Source: Arcanobacterium_A hippocoleae_A | Lineage (GTDB): Bacteria; Actinomycetota; Actinomycetes; Actinomycetales; Actinomycetaceae | Assembly (NCBI GenBank): GCA_040360365.1 | Contig: CP136412.1 | DNA length: 64,000 nucleotides | Strand: one strand, 5' to 3' | In this document: piece by piece, positions 63,110-64,000 of the stretch | How positions within the stretch are numbered: position 1 is the first letter of the stretch | Layout of the letters: every line of letters starts with the position of its first letter | Translations under genes and position numbers: made by a program | The notes under the pieces: generated by a model | What the model saw: only the letters and a program-made list of their open reading frames with translations | What the model was told of the DNA's origin: nothing | The model's database searches: none

Positions 63110-64000
63110 CTATTCTTCGCGGGCAGTGTTCCGACGGCGGGCAACTAACACCGCACCTGCTGCCGTAAACACCCCAGCAATAACAAGCACCCCAAGCACA
63201 CTTGCACCGGTCTGTGCGAGGTTCTTGGCTTTCCCCTGTACCGCAGCTGCAGCACCTGCAGTCGGGTTATCGAGTATTGGAGCAGCAGGAGAATCCGGAT
63301 TAGCCGGATTCACCGGATTCGGCACATCCGGCTGCGGTTCGCCCGGCTCACTCGGTTCGCTCGGTTCGCTCGGGGTGCCTGGCTCGCTCGGCACATCCGG
63401 CACTACTGGAGCTTTTAACTTCATACCAGCTAACGCACCGCGCAACGCTGCAATCGCCGCATTCACAGCCTCAGCATCTGCACGATCCGCACCTGCTGCA
63501 GCTGCAAAAGCATCCTGCAAAGCCGCCGCACTATCAGCAGTATAAAAATCAGACTTCAATAAACCAGCGGCCTGTTTTTGCAATACATCCAACGTATCCG
63601 TATCAGGATTCGCCGGAACTGCATTAAGCTTCACTTCCGCAGCCGAACCGTTCTTATTAGCCGGATCGCCATAAGAACTGTTCCACGTAATCTTCACATT
63701 CCGCGTAGTCACACTGCGGTCAAAAGAAATCACCTGCGGTTCAGCTGTGTTCTGCAAATTCTTCCCATTTGCGGCAGTCCCCTCAGCAACTTTCTCCCAA
63801 GTTTGCCCATCATCAGAAACTTCGACCACATACCCATTGAGTCTGCCATTAGTGCCGGACTTACGCCCCTGCACTGTCACACCATTAATCTCAACTGGCT
63901 GACTTGCACGCACCATAAACCAATGCGGCATTTTCGCAATCGACCACTTCGAATGCCACATTGTATCGCCGTCGCCATCAAGCGCTTTCTCCGGAGCAGA
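63110..64000 (-). CDS. Cell-wall-anchored protein with F5/8 type C domain, C-terminal part
   Basis: The frame is open to the window edge, so the N-terminus is missing. Visible: a discoidin/F5-8C-like carbohydrate-binding module (ALDGDGDTMWHSKW, GYVVEVSDDGQTWEKVAEGT, TRNVKITWNSSYGDPANKNGSAAEVKLN), a FIVAR-like helical module (LLKSDFYTADSAAALQDAFAAA), a Pro/Ser/Glu stalk and the sortase signal LAQTG with membrane helix and ARRRN tail. Such C-termini occur on secreted glycosidases (hexosaminidases, sialidases) of this bacterial group; the enzyme part lies outside the window. Confidence 0.85.
   Translation of the reverse strand, partial: SAPEKALDGDGDTMWHSKWSIAKMPHWFMVRASQPVEINGVTVQGRKSGTNGRLNGYVVEVSDDGQTWEKVAEGTAANGKNLQNTAEPQVISFDRSVTTRNVKITWNSSYGDPANKNGSAAEVKLNAVPANPDTDTLDVLQKQAAGLLKSDFYTADSAAALQDAFAAAAGADRADAEAVNAAIAALRGALAGMKLKAPVVPDVPSEPGTPSEPSEPSEPGEPQPDVPNPVNPANPDSPAAPILDNPTAGAAAAVQGKAKNLAQTGASVLGVLVIAGVFTAAGAVLVARRRNTAREE

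Overview
The window looks like chromosome from a moderate-GC actinobacterium, most likely of the Actinomycetaceae (Arcanobacterium/Trueperella/Actinobaculum-like). The signs are an actinobacterial-type tad pilus locus with a CpaE/Ssd-like ATPase and a DUF4244 pilin, a lysine-rich actinobacterial TopA tail, a TAP-like lipoprotein hydrolase, a VaFE/CnaB thioester adhesin and LPxTG-variant wall anchors. The genus is not established from sequence alone. About thirty genes or gene joints are broken by exactly one missing base in a short homopolymer, including the essential topA. I read these as sequence or assembly undercalls and describe the affected genes as single genes spanning the break.

Layout. 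1-700: 5' part of an acidic Ala/Pro-rich protein. 1.4-7.6 kb: tad (Flp pilus) operon. 7.7-16.1 kb: MrfA-like helicase, topA, tmk and holB. 16.2-17.8 kb: secreted peptidase-like hydrolase. 17.9 kb: tRNA-Thr(CGU), whose 3' end is repeated 0.7 kb further on around an IS481-type remnant.

19.0-32.9 kb: a complete-looking thiopeptide (pyritide-class RiPP) gene cluster, read leftwards from one promoter near 32.98 kb. It holds a 70-aa precursor with a Cys/Ser-rich 20-aa core, an ABC exporter, a LanB-type glutamylating dehydratase, and two SpaB_C-like proteins (elimination and pyridine-forming roles). It also holds two YcaO proteins, two nitroreductase/SagB-type oxidases, two partner-like proteins and a small membrane protein. 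The Ser/Cys spacing of the core resembles that of lactazole, and the second YcaO resembles Escherichia coli YcaO. It is bounded on the right by a truncated transposase gene and an intact IS30-family element. A small Cys-containing open frame and a second ABC exporter follow (34.6-36.4 kb).

37-46 kb: DctA-like dicarboxylate symporter, a truncated D-Ala-D-Ala carboxypeptidase, and an ArsR-type regulator divergent from a sugar ABC importer plus family-2 glycosidase. 46.3-48.3 kb: a two-component system. 48.5-50.4 kb: a small PH-like protein and a secreted PI-specific phospholipase C. 51.2-57.5 kb: a giant thioester/ester-bond/CnaB adhesin with two blocks of near-identical repeats. 58.3-62.7 kb: an ATP-grasp ligase, an aspartate/glutamate racemase and an asparagine synthetase. 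63.1 kb to the end: C-terminus of another wall-anchored protein.

Several intergenic regions share a 14-bp motif (GCCACCAGTTACGT or its complement) repeated at about 31-bp intervals, and related hairpins and a 111-bp dispersed repeat. These have the look of an undescribed interspersed element or of old insertion-sequence ends.
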